Shown one piece after another: positions 48,761-52,076 of a DNA stretch of 52,076 nt. The DNA is from Labyrinthula sp. Ha (Eukaryota > Sar > Bigyra > Labyrinthulida > Labyrinthulaceae). How positions within the stretch are numbered: the stretch's first letter is position 1; every line of letters starts with the position of its first letter. The notes below the pieces were generated by a model that was given only the letters and a program-made list of their open reading frames with translations, had not been told where the DNA came from and searched no databases. The translations under genes and the position numbers were made by a program. Location: positions 1-52,076 of the forward strand of contig JAALGZ010000096.1 in assembly GCA_015227615.1 (NCBI GenBank), given 5' to 3'.

Positions 48761-49350
48761 TATGTGCAGATGAAAATGATAGCTTAGTTCTCCGAGGATT
48801 TTTTTTATTAAACTTGTTCAGAATCATTCCGACTGAATCAAGGCATCAAATAAGGTACTGGAATACTGATTTCAAGAGTTTAAGGGACTGCTTAAGGTTT
48901 ATTGCCTCTTAGAAATCACCTGGGTCAGTTTCCAAGGGAGAAAATGTGATAAATTTTTGTTGGTTATTGCCAATTTTTTGCAAACAATGTCTCAAATAGC
49001 CATTCTATTATAGACTAAAATGTTTTAAACAAGTTTTGTGTTATCATTTACATAGGGTCTTTGTAGATACATTATCTCCACACAAAATTGATTCTTTTCG
49101 CAAGAGAATGACATATGTGCAGATGAAAATGATAGCTTAGTTCTCCGAGGATTTTTTTTATTAAACTTGTTCAGAATCATTCCGACTGAATCAAGGCATC
49201 ACATAAGGTACTGGAATATTGATTTCAAGAGTTTAAGGGACTGCTTAAGGTTTATTGCCTCTTAGAAATCACCTGGGTCAGTTTCCAAGGGAGAAAATGT
49301 GATAAATTTTTGTTGGTTATTGCCAATTTTTTGCAAACAATGTCTCAAAT

Positions 49351-49405
49351 AGCCATTATAGACTAAATGTTTCCAATCAAGTCTCATTATTACTATCATT
49401 TACAT
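49351..49405 (+). repeat. Short scrambled patch within a monomer
   Basis: The usual TAGCCATTCTATTATAGACT reads AGCCATTATAGACT, followed by ATGTTTCCAATCAAG and CATTATTACTATCATT, which occur nowhere else in the window. The landmark spacing stays 352 bp (49174 to 49526) because losses and gains cancel. After the patch the TGC-dyad haplotype begins. Confidence 0.7.
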
Positions 49406-49689
49406 AGGGTCCTTGCTGATACACTGTCTCCACATAAAAATGATTCTTTTTGCAAAAGAATGACATTTGTGCAGATGGAAATGATAGCTTAGTTCTCCGA
49501 GGAGTTTTTTTATTAAACTTGTTCAGAATCATTCCGACTGAATCAAGGCATCAAATAAGGTACTGGAATACTGATTTCAAGAGTTTAAGGGACTGCTTAA
49601 GGTTTATTGCCTCTTAGAAATCACCTGGGTCAGTTTCCAAGGGAGAAAATGTGGGAAATTTTTGTTGGTTATTGCCATTTTTTGCAAAT

Positions 49690-50410
49690 AATGCCCCAAA
49701 TAGCCATTCTATTATAGACTAAAATGTCTTAAACAAGTTTTGTGTTATCATTTACATAGGGTCTTTGTAGATACATTATCTCCACACAAAATTGATTCTT
49801 CTCGCAAAAGAATGACATTTGTGCACATGGAAATGATAGCTTAGTTCTCCGAGGATTTTTTTTATTAAACTTGTTCAGAATCATTCCTACTGAATCAAGG
49901 TATCAAATAAGGTACTGGAATACTGATTTCAAGAGTTTAAGGAACTGCTTAAGGTTTATAGCCTCTTAGAAATCACCTGGGTCAGTTTCCAAGGGAGAAA
50001 ATGTGGGAAATTTTTGTTGGTTATTGCCATTTTTTGCAAATAATGCCCCAAATAGCCATTCTATTATAGACTAAAATGTTTTAATCAAGTCTCGTGTTAT
50101 CATTTACATAGGGTCTTTGTAGATACATTATCTCCACACAAAATTGATTCTTCTCGCAAAAGAATGACATTTGTGCACATGGAAATGATAGCTTAGTTCT
50201 CCGAGGATTTTTTTTATTAAACTTGTTCAGAATCATTCCTACTGAATCAAGGTATCAAATAAGGTACTGGAATACTGATTTCAAGAGTTTAAGGAACTGC
50301 TTAAGGTTTATAGCCTCTTAGAAATCACCTGGGTCAGTTTCCAAGGGAGAAAATGTGGGAAATTTTTGTTGGTTATTGCCATTTTTTGCAAATAATGCCC
50401 CAAATAGCCA
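49690..50410 (+). repeat. Tandem pair of near-identical monomers
   Basis: TTTAAGGAACTGC, TCAAGGTATCAAAT and GGTTTATAGCC occur together twice, 352 bp apart (GGAACTGC near 49941 and 50293), with matching surroundings. The first copy starts with ATGTCTTAAACAAG and the second with ATGTTTTAATCAAG, so the left edge is inside the monomer. Confidence 0.65.
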
Positions 50411-50420
50411 TTCTATTATA

Positions 50421-50512
50421 GGCAAATATTTTAATCAAGATCTCGTGATATCATTTATAGGGTCTTTGTAAGATGCAATATCTCACACTAAAATTGATTC
50501 TTTTCACCCTGG
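50421..50512 (+). repeat. Truncated monomer with about 173 bp missing
   Basis: After TATTATAGG the sequence is indel-rich (GCAAATATTTTAATC, GTAAGATGCAATATC) and then jumps from GATTCTTTTC directly to ACCCTGGGTCAG, skipping the dyad, the T-tract and the GAATCATTCC part. GTGGGA landmarks are only 180 bp apart (50355 and 50535). It separates a TCAAGGTATC-type pair from the TGTCAGGCG family that fills the end of the window. Confidence 0.85.
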
Positions 50513-50519
50513 GTCAGTT

Positions 50520-52076
50520 TCCAAGGGAGAAAATGTGGGAAATTTTTGTTGGTTATTGCCATTTTTTGCAAATAATGCCCCAAAAAGCCATTCTATTATA
50601 GACTAAAATGTTTTAATCAAGTCTCGTGTTATCATTTACATAGGGTCTTTGTAGATACATTATCTCCACACAAAATTGATTCTTCTCGCAAAAGAATGAC
50701 ATTTGTGCACATGGAAATGATAGCTTAGTTCTCCGAGGATTTTTTTTATTAAACTTGTTCAGAATCATTCCGACTGAATCAAGGCATCAAATAAGGTACT
50801 GGAATATTGATGTCAGGCGTTTAAGGTGTTGCTTAAGGTTTATTGCCTCTTAGAAATCACCTGGGTCAGTTTCCAAGGGAGAAAATGTGGGAAATTTTTG
50901 TTGGTTATTGCCATTTTTTGCAAATAATGCCCCAAATAGCCATTCTATTATAGACTAAAATGTTTTAATCAAGTTTCGTGTTATCATTTACATAGGGTCT
51001 TTGTAGATACATTATCTCCACACAAAATTGATTCTTCTCGCAAAAGAATGACATTTGTGCAGATGGAAATGATAGCTTAGTTCCCCAAGACGTTTTTTTA
51101 TTAAACTTGTTCAGAATCATTCCTACTGAATCAAGGCATCAAATAAGGTACTGGAATACTGATTTTAAGAGTTTAAGGGACTGCTTAAGGTTTATTGCCT
51201 CTTAAAAATCACCTGGGTCAGTTTCCAAGGGAGAAAATGTGGGAAATTTTTGTTGGTTATTGCCATTTTTTGCAAATAATGCCCCAAATAGCCATTCTAT
51301 TATAGACTAAAATGTTTTAATCAAGTTTCGTGTTATCATTTACATAGGGTCTTTGTAGATACACTGTCTCCACACAAAATTGATTCTTCTCGCAAAAGAA
51401 TGACATTTGTGCAGATGGAAATGATAGCTTAGTTCCCCAAGACGTTTTTTTATTAAACTTGTTCAGAATCATTCCTACTGAATCAAGGCATCAAATAAGG
51501 TACTGGAATACTGATTTTAAGAGTTTAAGGGACTGCTTAAGGTTTATTGCCTCTTAGAAATCACCTGGGTCAGTTTCCAAGGGAGAAAATGTGGGAAATT
51601 TTTGTTGGTTATTGCCATTTTTTGCAAATAATGCCCCAAAAAGCCATTCTATTATAGACTAAAATGTTTTAATCAAGTCTCGTGTTATCATTTACATAGG
51701 GTCTTTGTAGATACATTATCTCCACACAAAATTGATTCTTCTCGCAAAAGAATGACATTTGTGCACATGGAAATGATAGCTTAGTTCTCCGAGGATTTTT
51801 TTTATTAAACTTGTTCAGAATCATTCCGACTGAATCAAGGCATCAAATAAGGTACTGGAATATTGATGTCAGGCGTTTAAGGTGTTGCTTAAGGTTTATT
51901 GCCTCTTAGAAATCACCTGGGTCAGTTTCCAAGGGAGAAAATGTGGGAAATTTTTGTTGGTTATTGCCATTTTTTGCAAATAATGCCCCAAATAGCCATT
52001 CTATTATAGACTAAAATGTTTTAATCAAGTTTCGTGTTATCATTTACATAGGGTCTTTGTAGATACATTATCTCCA
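50520..52076 (+). repeat. Three-monomer repeat, 1056-bp offset, running off the window
   Basis: TGTCAGGCG lies at 50811 and 51867, and AATGCCCCAAAAAGCC near 50574 and 51630: 1056 bp, three monomers. 50.52-51.02 kb and 51.58-52.08 kb look identical. The same TGTCAGGCG family occurs only at 3.0-5 kb elsewhere in the window. Confidence 0.75.

Larger units (their letters stand above)
12021..52076 (+). repeat. Satellite array, right arm (about 353-bp monomer)
   Basis: This continues the left-arm satellite in the same orientation and the same register. The last landmark before the LINE is at 7914 and the first after it is at 12164; removing the LINE and one copy of the 12-bp duplication leaves 352 bp, one monomer exactly. 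About 113 monomers run without interruption to the end of the window, so the array continues beyond it. Divergence between neighbours is low and lies mainly in alternative cassettes, for example GTGGGAAAT, GTGATAAAT or GTGAGAAAT; ACATAGGGTCTTTGTAGA or ACAAAAGGTCCTTGCTGA; CTCCGAGGA, CCCAAGACG or TGCGAGGAG. No gene is seen in these 40 kb. Confidence 0.97.

Noticed and set aside
1-52076. CRISPR array or other short-spacer repeat system
   Set aside because: The repeat unit is the full 353 bp with no unique spacers, and there are no cas-like genes.

Overview
The window is about 48 kb of tandem satellite DNA interrupted by one LINE retrotransposon. No host gene, RNA gene or prokaryotic feature is visible. 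The organism is a eukaryote, most likely an invertebrate animal: AT-rich satellite monomers of about 352-354 bp in strict head-to-tail order, plus an endonuclease-bearing non-LTR retrotransposon read in the standard genetic code. Nothing identifies the species. The array is of the pericentromeric or centromeric heterochromatin kind, but its chromosomal position cannot be read from the sequence.

Layout. From 1 to 8122: satellite, roughly 23 monomers, including two decayed and shortened monomers (about 1071-1380 and 2724-2990). From 8123 to 12008: a 5'-truncated LINE in + orientation, flanked by a 12-bp target-site duplication (8111-8122 and 12009-12020). Its one open frame (8125-11301) encodes the C-terminal part of an AP-type endonuclease, a reverse transcriptase with a C2HC finger between palm and thumb, and an Asn/Asp-rich tail. 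From 12021 to 52076: satellite again, roughly 113 monomers, all in the same orientation.

The satellite is not a uniform tandem repeat. Monomers carry alternative short sequence cassettes at several positions, and blocks of monomers recur as higher-order repeats (HORs): a 5-monomer unit (about 1762 bp) through 14.2-22 kb and, at 1760 bp, in 3.0-5.8 kb; a 9-monomer unit (3178 bp) at 36.8-43.95 kb whose second copy has lost exactly two monomers; and smaller 1-, 2-, 3- and 4-monomer repeats. A block at 46.6-48.8 kb joins, end to start, two segments that lie about 3.5 kb apart in reverse order at 27.6-31.4 kb. This is what a head-to-tail junction of a 10-monomer unit looks like.

Every monomer carries a short dyad centred on CGC or TGC, a candidate protein-binding site. 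Several patches of indel-rich sequence sit where one monomer family changes to another; these are either old array edges or assembly joins. The strongest leads are the HOR architecture, the circle-like junction, the conserved dyad, and the finger-bearing RT.
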